Assembly (NCBI GenBank): GCA_028700975.1
Contig: JAQVRQ010000004.1
Coordinates: 1-62,141, forward strand
Reading direction: 5' to 3'
Source of the DNA: Bacteroidales bacterium
GTDB taxonomy: Bacteria; Bacteroidota; Bacteroidia; Bacteroidales; UBA932
DNA length: 62,141 nucleotides
Part shown: in pieces, positions 11,401 through 17,862 of the stretch
Position numbering within the stretch: position 1 is the first letter of the stretch
Layout of the letters: each line of letters opens with the position of its first letter
The notes under the pieces: generated by a model
The model's input: only the letters and a program-made list of their open reading frames with translations
Databases searched by the model: none
Told to the model about the DNA's origin: nothing
Made by a program: the position numbers and the translations under genes

Positions 11401-11875
11401 TAATCCGGAAAAAATTAATATTAATGATGCTTTTCTGAATGATTTAGGCCAACTGACTGAACAGGCAAAAGAGAAGGAGATATCAATTACACATAAAATT
11501 CCTGTAAAACTAGAAATTGAAGCAGACCTAAAAATGTTGAGTACTATTTTTAGAAATTTAATCTCAAACTCTATTAAATTTACGCCAAGAGGCGGTGCTG
11601 TTAACATTAAAATTGATACAAAATCAAAAGAAGATATAAGTATCATTATTACGGATAATGGCATTGGAATGACTCAAGATACTATAGAAAACATCTTTAC
11701 ACTAAATATAGAGACGGGAAGAAGCGGTACTGAGGGCGAACCAAGCACCGGATTAGGCTTATTAATCTGTAACAATCTTATAAAAAAACACTCCGGACGA
11801 ATAGAAATTATCTCCGAAATTAAAAAAGGGAGCAAAGTTATTGTAACACTTCCTAGGAGGCAGGATGGAAATTAA
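8417..11875 (+). CDS. Paralogous Reg_prop/Y_Y_Y sensor kinase lacking the phospho-acceptor His
   Basis: A 1152-residue tandem paralogue of the preceding kinase with the same order: lipoprotein signal (TLVSC), propeller repeats, Y_Y_Y, one transmembrane helix, HisKA-like region and HATPase. The track start is a TTG; ATG 8417 is better. The key oddity is at residue 953. The first copy reads AHDLRGP, whereas this one reads SNDLRGS (codon AAT at 11273-11275), so the phosphorylatable His is Asn. The HisKA dimerisation hairpin is also about 20 residues shorter. The ATP-binding motifs 'NLISNSIKF', 'DNGIGM' and 'STGLGL' remain. It may modulate or heterodimerise with the first kinase, or be decaying. 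Its 3' end overlaps the convergent DUF6599 gene by 23 bp. Confidence 0.9.
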   Translation: MKQVLVYLFILSVTLVSCKRESATNESHLQPAILTIKGYVVPSDSVLPPDTTRIKIPNGVPVRMSPPFALSTNQSNIPLSLKISKMITTTRHIGAGEYKIPSVVQFNESKKMVGFPVRVQVKEPLYKEINPGSFFYYNTTQGLLHDQIRALAQDSIGNIWIGTDRGLSRYDGKDLYHFTENQGLVNELINVLFIDSKQNIWISTYEGGVTRYDGKYFTKISTQEGLPHELVNCIFEDRHNRIWFGTRRGLVMYEEDKLTIFTTENGLSANDVRSIIEDGSGKMWIATYGGGISIYDGDSFSVFTTKEGLIQDHISLLFRDSKNNIWISTAFMGIIKYDGRALTSYTTKEGLGNNSIRSILEDRDGNMWFGNSNGNLTRFDGSAMRVYGKSDGLVAEAIRSSLQDKNGNIWFGTRGAGLVRFEGRLFSHYTEQEGLTSARISNINEDHNGKLWISTFGGHINILTEGVSNSVKRQYIQHFGPESGFNNRFVFKTVTDSEGRIWIASDFNGLVMYNGSKLFNYDEKSGIPGKIVTLVETDNSGRIWLSTMRTGISLLDGDKLINYRIRNGISGNHLRSFLQDSKNNIWLGTAGGGVTKFDGKSFIHFNKKHGFFTDTINDIIEDNRGIIWMASVGSGLIRYDGESFIRYSEESGLKSNALSSIIQDRKGDLWIGTRYGLYQIKKRVLESIDTINRGISLNSYGVEQGFMGMECRKEALHEASDGTIWIGTENRLTAYHGGSTTENEIPPSLQITNIQLFNEDVPWSSICAYPDSTITLKNGIKINHIKIKDVSEWYAIPQNLKLNRKSNYITFQFIATTHSKTSKIKYQYMLEGLDKNWSSSTERTEVSYGNLKQGNYTFRVKSLAGNGLESNESSFSFKIKPSWWETIFVQILVILLVIYLLLKYIRHRTKTLNKEKEQLENRLCETSAELEKSLKRAQILNHEKEKVFSIISNDLRGSISSFLGITKTMKSAQSINNLLDNLLQWSAIQQNNILFNPEKININDAFLNDLGQLTEQAKEKEISITHKIPVKLEIEADLKMLSTIFRNLISNSIKFTPRGGAVNIKIDTKSKEDISIIITDNGIGMTQDTIENIFTLNIETGRSGTEGEPSTGLGLLICNNLIKKHSGRIEIISEIKKGSKVIVTLPRRQDGN

Positions 11876-12638
11876 CAATCAGAGAGAGATCATCTCCACT
11901 AATTTCCTTTAAGGTTATTCCATTATCCCCACTTTTACATTTGTTGTAAAAAAGGTCAAAACTCTCTTTATCATTAAACCTAACAACAATTACCGAAGGA
12001 TTTCCATCTCTCGCAAGAATCCACACTTTATAAGATGGGATATTATCAAAAAGATACATAAAAGTGGAAATAGAATTGGAAAGCGCTAATGGACCAGAAG
12101 CATACTTAACAAGATTGGAAAATTTATCTTCATACTTAATCTCATTTAATAGCTCGTCTGGTATACGTAACTCTTCAGCTTGCAGATTTTGAGCAGTACA
12201 AACTTTTTTTAAATAATAATCTGCTAATTCATAAACCGAACTTTGCGCCCCTTCTGACCTTATCTGAGAGACTATTGATATATAAAAATTGCCGGCTGCT
12301 AACTGATACTGAGCAGGAGAGGTACAATCGTATCTAAACAAGTGATCAGCAGGATTACACCTAAAAGTGTGCTGAGAATAAATACCAAATGCATTCTCCG
12401 GAGTATCCATCTGATAAATCTCAACTGAAAATCCTATCCCTTTATATTCTATGTCAATAGCATTCAGAGTCTGAAAGCCGTACTCAAGGTAAAGCTCACT
12501 TCCTCCGTTCATAAACCCATAAAGTGCCTCTCCTTTGAACTCCCTTTCCCTATTAATAATTATCTGTTCATCAACAGGAGTTTGACCTTGCAAAGAGATG
12601 CTCAAGAGTATCACGAGTGTTATAAAAACTACTCTCAT
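11853..12638 (-). CDS. DUF6599-like exported protein
   Basis: A 261-residue protein with a cleavable signal peptide (to about 'LQGQ') and a region resembling DUF6599: 'GEALYGFMNGGSELYLEYGF' near the start and 'PENAFGIYSQ' after it. I know of no biochemical function for this family. Its start overlaps the stop of the DUF362 gene (ATGA-type, 4 bp), so the two are translationally coupled and probably work together. Its 3' end overlaps the convergent kinase gene. It is probably periplasmic. The family assignment is from memory of the motif. Confidence 0.75.
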   Translation of the reverse strand: MRVVFITLVILLSISLQGQTPVDEQIIINREREFKGEALYGFMNGGSELYLEYGFQTLNAIDIEYKGIGFSVEIYQMDTPENAFGIYSQHTFRCNPADHLFRYDCTSPAQYQLAAGNFYISIVSQIRSEGAQSSVYELADYYLKKVCTAQNLQAEELRIPDELLNEIKYEDKFSNLVKYASGPLALSNSISTFMYLFDNIPSYKVWILARDGNPSVIVVRFNDKESFDLFYNKCKSGDNGITLKEISGDDLSLIVNFHPAS

Positions 12639-13789
12639 AACCTAGACTCCAGTAATTCAATTTTATCTCTAGATCCCACTCCTAATTGTAGCTCCTCAGC
12701 CAAATCAATGAACCTGGAGGCTTCAGGCCTGTCTACTTTTTGAATGCCCTCCTCTACTCTTTTGGCGATAATTACATCGTGACCTATTCTGTCTACAGCA
12801 ACAGGATCCGAACCAACCAATAGCATATTATAGTTGCATATAAATTGAGGCTTTGCAGATGGTCCACCATCAAAACAACCAATTAGTCCATCAACAATAT
12901 TCAATACAACTTTATCTCTTAATGGCGGAAATGCACAAACATAAGCGCAGGTTTCGTGCCATAACTTTGAGTGCAATCTGCTTGTATTTGTTACAGAACC
13001 AAATGCTAGATTTTTCAAACATAGAGTTGTAGTAGGACCTGCATTTTTCAGAATTGGAAGATTAATAATTTTTGTAACTCTCTCTGTTACAATTTTAGTA
13101 AAATAGGAGTTTTTACCCTCATTAACCATATAAGGTATTGTATATGAGTCATACTTTCCTTCAACATCTGCGTAAAAAAAATGTTTTTCATCTATCCTGC
13201 TTTCAGAATAAAGTTTACCCTGGTTATCGTAAAACCCTCCTTTAGAATCCATACACTCTGTACCTGTAATCTCAATCCCTGGATAATTCTCACTATTATA
13301 ACCGGTTTCGTGAAGCTGCATCTCTCGTCTATCCCAAATAACAATATTTTTTCTGGGAACACCAGACTCTTCAAGTTGTCTTATTACTGCTCCAGTTACT
13401 GCGTGTGAAGTTGTAAGCAATTTGCCTGCAACAGGATTTACTTTTAGCCCGATAATATCTTTTGGACTTACAAATTTCCTCCACGCCTTTTTAAGATTTT
13501 TCTCACCGGTTAGTTTAAGCATACTCTCTTTAAGCATACTATATGCTCTTTCTGGAGATGGGAGAGTATCTACAACAGAATTCTCATCAATAACCTTTAC
13601 AACTCTACCTGGATACAATCCAGGCATAGAATGTTTTGTTCTTGGTACAGCTAATGCATCTGCAATGTTTGTTGCCGGTTTATCATCTGTGTAAAACAGA
13701 GAGGATTTATCAGCAGCATTAACAACAGGTCCTAGTGCAAGACCTGCTCCCCCTATTGAGAGATATCTGAAGAAATCTCTTCTTTTCAT
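12635..13789 (-). CDS. DUF362 domain-containing protein with Tat signal
   Basis: A 384-residue protein that starts with a twin-arginine signal (MKRRDFFRYLSIGGAGLALG), so it is probably exported folded, which often implies a cofactor. The body resembles DUF362 proteins: 'KDIIGLKVNPVAG', 'KNIVIWDRREMQL', 'TKIINLPILKN', 'VDGLIGCFDGGP' and 'GSDPVAVDRIGHDVI'. The biochemical role of DUF362 proteins is unsettled. I see no ferredoxin-type CxxCxxC cluster, so this is the stand-alone form. It lies 18 bp downstream of cysS and overlaps the DUF6599 gene by 4 bp, suggesting a cysS-DUF362-DUF6599 transcript. Confidence 0.85.
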   Translation of the reverse strand: MKRRDFFRYLSIGGAGLALGPVVNAADKSSLFYTDDKPATNIADALAVPRTKHSMPGLYPGRVVKVIDENSVVDTLPSPERAYSMLKESMLKLTGEKNLKKAWRKFVSPKDIIGLKVNPVAGKLLTTSHAVTGAVIRQLEESGVPRKNIVIWDRREMQLHETGYNSENYPGIEITGTECMDSKGGFYDNQGKLYSESRIDEKHFFYADVEGKYDSYTIPYMVNEGKNSYFTKIVTERVTKIINLPILKNAGPTTTLCLKNLAFGSVTNTSRLHSKLWHETCAYVCAFPPLRDKVVLNIVDGLIGCFDGGPSAKPQFICNYNMLLVGSDPVAVDRIGHDVIIAKRVEEGIQKVDRPEASRFIDLAEELQLGVGSRDKIELLESRL

Positions 13790-13807
13790 AATATATTGTT
13801 TATGTGG

Positions 13808-15280
13808 TTAGTTCAAGTTCCACTCAGTTCCCTCTTTGGTATCCTTTATTTGAACACCAAGATCAGTTAGTTTTTGGCGAATTAAATCACTAGTGCCAAA
13901 ATCCTTATTTAGCTTAGCCTCCCTTCTCATATCCAATATTAGCTCAATAACTCCGGATAGTATGTTTCCATTTGATGACAGAGCCTTTTCATCAACAAGA
14001 CCAAGTATGTTTCCAACTACATCTTGAAGAAGTTCAGACAATATATCAATATCATCCGGATGGAGTAAACCACCCTTCTCTTTAACAGTGTTAACAATTC
14101 TTACAGCCTCAAATAACTGAGCTATGGCAATAGGAGTATTAAGATCATCACACAAAGCTTCATATACGCTCTCCTTTAAAGAGTGAAGATTTTCAATTCT
14201 CTCTCCTAATGAAGAGGATTTCAATTTTGCAAGATCCTGTCCGGCAAGAATCAATCTTTTAAGCCCTTTTTCAGCAGCCTGAAGAGCTTCATTACTGAAA
14301 TCTAAAGTACTTCTGTAGTGTGCCTGAAGTATAAAGAATCTTATAGTCATTGGAGAGTATGGCTGTTCAAGAATCTTATGAGAACCGGTAAATAACTCTT
14401 CAAGCGTAATAAAATTCCCCAGAGATTTACCCATCTTTTGGCCATTTATGGTTATCATATTGTTGTGCATCCAATACTTAACTCCACCATTACCTCTTGA
14501 AGCTGTATTTTGAGCAAGTTCACACTCGTGATGCGGAAATAGCAAATCCATTCCTCCTCCGTGAATATCAAACAAATCTCCAAGATATTTTGCAGACATT
14601 GCTGAACACTCCAGATGCCATCCCGGAAAACCTTCACTCCAAGGTGATGGCCATTTCATAATATGTTCAGGGGATGCTTTTTTCCAAAGAGCAAAATCAA
14701 AAGAGGACTTTTTATCATCTTGTCCATCAAGATCTCTTGTATTTGATATCATATCATCCAAAGAGCGCCCGGAGAGGAGACCATATTTATGGCTGTTATT
14801 ATATTTATGAACATCAAAATAGACAGAGCCATTACTGATATATGCAAATCCCTTTTTAAGTATATTTTCAACTAGAGAAATCTGTTCAATTATATGACCG
14901 GAGGCTCTCGGTTCAATATCCGGAGGCAAAGTATTAAGTAATTTCATTGCCTCGTGATATCTTAATGTGTAGTGTTGAACAATCTCCATCGGTTCCAATT
15001 GTTCAAGTCTTGCCTTTTTTGCTATTTTATCCTCTCCTGTATCCGAGTCATTTTCCAGATGGCCAACATCTGTAATATTTCTAACATACCTCACTTTGTA
15101 ACCCAGCTTTCTTAAAAGACGAACAAGTATGTCATATGTTACACCCGGCCTCGCGTGTCCTAAATGTGCATCACCATATACAGTAGGTCCACAAACATAA
15201 ATCCCCGCCATCCCGGGATTAACTGATTCAAACTTCTCTTTCTTTCTGGTAATTGTGTTGTAGATGTGGAATTCTCTCAT
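13808..15280 (-). CDS. cysS: Cysteine--tRNA ligase
   Basis: Cytosolic class I aminoacyl-tRNA synthetase that charges tRNA-Cys. The start is ATG 15280 (protein MREFHIYNT...); the track extends 20 codons further to a TTG, through a leader hairpin and a promoter-like element. The resulting 490 residues fit the family. Visible motifs are the zinc-site Cys in 'YVCGPTVYG', the HIGH-type 'AHLGHARPG', further zinc ligands in 'WHLECSAM' and 'HHECELAQ', and the KMSKS-type 'KMGKSLGN'. The C-terminal helical anticodon domain follows. The gene is downstream of ssb and upstream of DUF362. Nothing suggests loss of function. Confidence 0.97.
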   Translation of the reverse strand: MREFHIYNTITRKKEKFESVNPGMAGIYVCGPTVYGDAHLGHARPGVTYDILVRLLRKLGYKVRYVRNITDVGHLENDSDTGEDKIAKKARLEQLEPMEIVQHYTLRYHEAMKLLNTLPPDIEPRASGHIIEQISLVENILKKGFAYISNGSVYFDVHKYNNSHKYGLLSGRSLDDMISNTRDLDGQDDKKSSFDFALWKKASPEHIMKWPSPWSEGFPGWHLECSAMSAKYLGDLFDIHGGGMDLLFPHHECELAQNTASRGNGGVKYWMHNNMITINGQKMGKSLGNFITLEELFTGSHKILEQPYSPMTIRFFILQAHYRSTLDFSNEALQAAEKGLKRLILAGQDLAKLKSSSLGERIENLHSLKESVYEALCDDLNTPIAIAQLFEAVRIVNTVKEKGGLLHPDDIDILSELLQDVVGNILGLVDEKALSSNGNILSGVIELILDMRREAKLNKDFGTSDLIRQKLTDLGVQIKDTKEGTEWNLN

Positions 15281-15301
15281 AATATCCGAAATTTTAACTA
15301 A

Positions 15302-15326
15302 GCGAATGCCTCCTAAGAGGCATCGC
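15302..15326 (-). promoter_or_regulatory. Hairpin in the cysS leader
   Basis: The sequence GCG-A-ATGCCTC-CTAA-GAGGCAT-CGC forms a perfect 7-bp stem with a 4-nt loop, extendable by three G/C pairs around a bulged A. It lies between a -7-like element (15338-15345) and the cysS start. No U-run follows on either strand, so it is not an intrinsic terminator. A role in cysS leader control is possible but unproven. Confidence 0.4.
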
Positions 15327-15337
15327 TGTTTAATCCA

Positions 15338-15345
15338 CAAAAGTA
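15338..15345 (-). promoter_or_regulatory. -7 promoter element upstream of cysS (TACTTTTG)
   Basis: On the minus strand TACTTTTG fits TAnnTTTG. It is 57 bp before the cysS ATG and just inside the gap after ssb, so cysS may have its own promoter. No -33 element at ideal spacing was found. Confidence 0.35.
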
Positions 15346-15355
15346 CAACAAAAAT

Positions 15356-15700
15356 CTATTCAATTGTTGCAGGTTGATGATGTTTGATTGTTGAAGCAAC
15401 TATCTCATAAGTTTGCCTCTCAACACCGGCCTTTGTCTGATAGTTAACAGGCTTAATTCTGCCAGTAACAGAAAGCGTACTCCCCTTCTTTATTGATGAG
15501 AAATCAGGCATATTTCTCCCCGTCCAGGCAACAATATTATGCCAAACGGTCTCCTCCTGCCACTCCCCTTTTCTGTTCTTATAAGCCTCATTTGTTGCGA
15601 GTGATAGCCTCATAACACGCAATCCGTCTTCAAGGGAACTAATTCGTGGGTCAAACCCTACGTGTCCCCTCAACTCCACACGATTAATTGATTTTTCCAT
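15356..15700 (-). CDS. ssb: Single-stranded DNA-binding protein, short form
   Basis: A 114-residue SSB/OB-fold protein. It opens with the typical 'INRVELRGHVGFDPRI' and has 'LRVMRLSLATNEAY', 'WHNIVAW' and 'GSTLSVTGRI', the usual beta strands. It stops at 'KHHQPATIE' right after the OB fold. The flexible linker and acidic C-terminal tip (DDxxPF type), which recruit replication and repair partners, are absent. It may therefore be an accessory SSB paralogue rather than the replicative one. It lies 75 bp upstream of cysS on the same strand. Confidence 0.9.
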   Translation of the reverse strand: MEKSINRVELRGHVGFDPRISSLEDGLRVMRLSLATNEAYKNRKGEWQEETVWHNIVAWTGRNMPDFSSIKKGSTLSVTGRIKPVNYQTKAGVERQTYEIVASTIKHHQPATIE

Positions 15701-15794
15701 TTTGACGATGTTTATTGATTCGTAGACAAAGTAACATCCATAAAATGAAAGTAATATGAGGATAAATGTTTATAATCGGATATAAGTACTTGAA

Positions 15795-16415
15795 TTATTT
15801 TGTATATTCAATACTATTCCTCTCAATTATCTTGTACCTCTCATTAACATATGTAACCCTGGTAATACTGCACGGAAAGAAAAAGCCCTGCATCTTCCAA
15901 TATTCGTCTATAGTATATCCTTCAAAATATGCCATCATAAGTCTCAGTACAACTGCGTGACATACGACTAGAACTCTCTCTCCTCTATGTTTTGTAAAGA
16001 GTGGAATTACAAAGCCTAGTGATCTACGCTGAACCTCTTCAAATGACTCTCCACCGGGCCCGGGTGCAAAGGAAGAGGGTATTGAAGAGAAGGCCTCCAT
16101 TCTTGCCGGTTCATCTTCAGCAGCTTTAAAAAAAGATCTCCCTTCAAGATCTGCTAGATTAATCTCTTTAAGCTCAGGGACCAGATTAACAGGATCAATG
16201 CCTGTCTCTCTTTGTATTATTGTTGCTGTTCTTTCTGCTCTTAAAAGTGGGCTTGAATAGATAGCGGTAATACTTTTATCTCTTAGGTAGGCCCCTAAAA
16301 TTCTTGCTTGTGACAGACCCATCTCTGTTAATGGAGAATCCTTTTGCCCCTGCATCTTCCTAGCCACATTCCATTCAGTTTGACCGTGTCGGGTAAATAA
16401 TATTTCTGTCATCAT
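15795..16415 (-). CDS. Histidine phosphatase family protein (phosphoglycerate mutase-like)
   Basis: A 206-residue cytosolic phosphatase of the histidine phosphatase superfamily. The phosphohistidine motif is 'FTRHGQTEWN' near the N-terminus. Other family marks are 'YSSPLLRAERTA', the acidic 'LKEINLADLEGRSF' and the second catalytic His in 'VVCHAVVLR'. The substrate cannot be told from sequence; CobC-like, phosphoglycerate mutase-like and broad sugar phosphatase activities are all possible. Two consecutive ATGs (16415 and 16412) can start it. A -7 element TATCTTTG lies just upstream. The gene stands alone, convergent with nothing. Confidence 0.9.
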   Translation of the reverse strand: MMTEILFTRHGQTEWNVARKMQGQKDSPLTEMGLSQARILGAYLRDKSITAIYSSPLLRAERTATIIQRETGIDPVNLVPELKEINLADLEGRSFFKAAEDEPARMEAFSSIPSSFAPGPGGESFEEVQRRSLGFVIPLFTKHRGERVLVVCHAVVLRLMMAYFEGYTIDEYWKMQGFFFPCSITRVTYVNERYKIIERNSIEYTK

Positions 16416-16429
16416 TTATTATATTGTTA

Positions 16430-16437
16430 CAAAGATA
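16430..16437 (-). promoter_or_regulatory. -7 promoter element (TATCTTTG) for the histidine phosphatase
   Basis: The minus-strand TATCTTTG matches TAnnTTTG and ends 15 bp before the first ATG of the phosphatase, leaving a very short leader. No clear -33 element was seen. Confidence 0.5.
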
Positions 16438-16512
16438 AGAAATCACATTTTCAGAATGGTACATTTTTTTAACAGAATCGTTTAATCTCTTTCACCTAGA
16501 GGAGTGGTTTAT

Positions 16513-16520
16513 TAAATTTG
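16513..16520 (+). promoter_or_regulatory. -7 promoter element (TAAATTTG) for the Zn-ribbon gene
   Basis: TAAATTTG matches TAnnTTTG and ends 10 bp before the ATG at 16531. No convincing -33 element lies at 19-21 bp upstream. Confidence 0.45.
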
Positions 16521-16530
16521 AAAATAAAAA

Positions 16531-16881
16531 ATGGAAAGATATTGCAGAGAGTGTGGAAAATTAATTTACGGAAGAAGCGACAAACTATACTGCGATGATA
16601 GTTGCAGAAACTCGTATAACAACTCAAGAGAGAGAGAGTACAGGATTGAAATTGAGGCTATAAACCAATCATTAAAAAGGAATTTTAAAATTCTTAAAGA
16701 GTTAACAAATAGGGGTAAACGAAGGGTCTCCAAAGAAATTCTCACTTCACTTGGATTTGATTTCAGATATTTCACCTCTATCAGAAGAGAAAAAGGAGGT
16801 AAAATAGTGATGCAATGCTATAATTACTCATATGTAAACGGTTCAAATGGTAGTGTTTACATATCTATAAAAAATAATTGA
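16531..16881 (+). CDS. Small Zn-ribbon protein
   Basis: A 116-residue protein whose N-terminus is a compact zinc ribbon: 'CRECGKLIYGRSDKLYCDDSC', i.e. CxxC then CxxxC. It is followed by 'RNSYNN', a charged helix ('REREYRIEIEAINQSLK') and a C-terminal region of unknown fold. Similar short proteins are common as hypotheticals in Bacteroidota. Nothing indicates DNA or RNA targets beyond the metal site. It is a single gene with its own promoter element, ahead of the coiled-coil lipoprotein gene. Function unknown. Confidence 0.75.
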   Translation: MERYCRECGKLIYGRSDKLYCDDSCRNSYNNSREREYRIEIEAINQSLKRNFKILKELTNRGKRRVSKEILTSLGFDFRYFTSIRREKGGKIVMQCYNYSYVNGSNGSVYISIKNN

Positions 16882-16909
16882 ATTTGAAGAAAAATATTGC
16901 ATACATTTG
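16878..16909 (+). promoter_or_regulatory. Promoter (TTG-N21-TACATTTG) for the coiled-coil lipoprotein
   Basis: TTG at 16878-16880 and TACATTTG at 16902-16909 are 21 bp apart, close to the -33/-7 spacing of Bacteroidota promoters. The track start of the next ORF (TTG 16907) falls inside the -7 box, which supports the ATG at 16961 as the real start. Confidence 0.55.
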
Positions 16910-16960
16910 GAGCATAATAACAAAGCAAATTTTGGATTTAATAAATTAATTATCAATAAA

Positions 16961-17854
16961 ATGAAAAAGTTTTTCATTCTAATCACATTTGTAATTGCAA
17001 TTATCTCACTATCATCTTGTGTTGAGAGATCTGCAAAGTACAAGAATCTATTGGCACAGCTTGATTCGCTGGGATCTGCTCACGCTGTTAAGAGCGCCGA
17101 GTTTGAGGAGGTTTTTGCAACACTTAATGAGGTAGAGGAGGGGCTGCAGTCTATCAGAGAGGCCGAGAACATCCTGGTTCTTCAGTCTCAGCAAGGTGGT
17201 GCAGAGATTCAGGAAAACTCAAGAGAGCAACTAAAATCTGATGTAGCCGCAGTTGGCGAGGCTATTAAGAGCTATAAAAAGCAAATTGAGAAGCTTAAAA
17301 ATGACAATCGCATCCAGTCGAATCAATTTAAGAAAAGGCTGGCAGCGCTAACAGCTGAACTGGATTCTAAGTCTGAACTTATTGAAGATCTTGGAAGACA
17401 ACTAGCAGAAAAGGAGAGACAACTAATTGTTAAGAGCCAACAAATTGAATCACTGGACAAAACTGTTACTACCCTCAAGAGTGAAGTGACCTCTCTTAGC
17501 CAGGCAACTGCTTCTCAGAAGGAAACAATAGCAACACAAGAGGTTCAAATTTATTCCGGCTATTATATAATTGGATCTAAATCTGAACTTATCTCGGCAA
17601 ATGTTATGTCAAGGGGAGGATTATTTAAATCTGCCAAAATTTCTTACCAGGCGGAACAATCGGCATTCATAAAAGTAGACATAAGAGAGGTTAAGGAGAT
17701 TCACACAAATGCAGAGAGAGCAAAAGTTCTATCTGTACATCCTACCGGCACTTACGCATTTGAAGCTGATGAGAATGGTCTGCAAGTTCTTAAAATTTCC
17801 CAGCCAACAACTTTCTGGGAACAAACAAAATATCTAGTAATTCAAACACTCTAA
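16961..17854 (+). CDS. Coiled-coil lipoprotein of unknown function
   Basis: A 297-residue lipoprotein. The track start (TTG 16907) is inside a promoter box; ATG 16961 gives a good lipoprotein signal ending in 'ISLSSC'. Residues of about 25-190 are a long heptad-rich coiled coil (for example 'LKNDNRIQSNQFKKRL', 'LAEKERQLIVKSQQIES'). The last ~100 residues form a separate domain starting 'YSGYYIIGSKSEL' and ending 'FWEQTKYLVIQTL', a layout I recognise from unnamed Bacteroidota proteins. It may tether or space envelope components. The M3 peptidase gene starts 8 bp later, so they probably share a transcript. Confidence 0.75.
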   Translation: MKKFFILITFVIAIISLSSCVERSAKYKNLLAQLDSLGSAHAVKSAEFEEVFATLNEVEEGLQSIREAENILVLQSQQGGAEIQENSREQLKSDVAAVGEAIKSYKKQIEKLKNDNRIQSNQFKKRLAALTAELDSKSELIEDLGRQLAEKERQLIVKSQQIESLDKTVTTLKSEVTSLSQATASQKETIATQEVQIYSGYYIIGSKSELISANVMSRGGLFKSAKISYQAEQSAFIKVDIREVKEIHTNAERAKVLSVHPTGTYAFEADENGLQVLKISQPTTFWEQTKYLVIQTL

Positions 17855-17862
17855 ACTTTTTT

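Noticed and set aside
15281-15340. T-box riboswitch in the cysS leader
   Set aside because: The leader is only about 50 nt with one hairpin, and no T-box sequence or terminator/antiterminator pair is visible.
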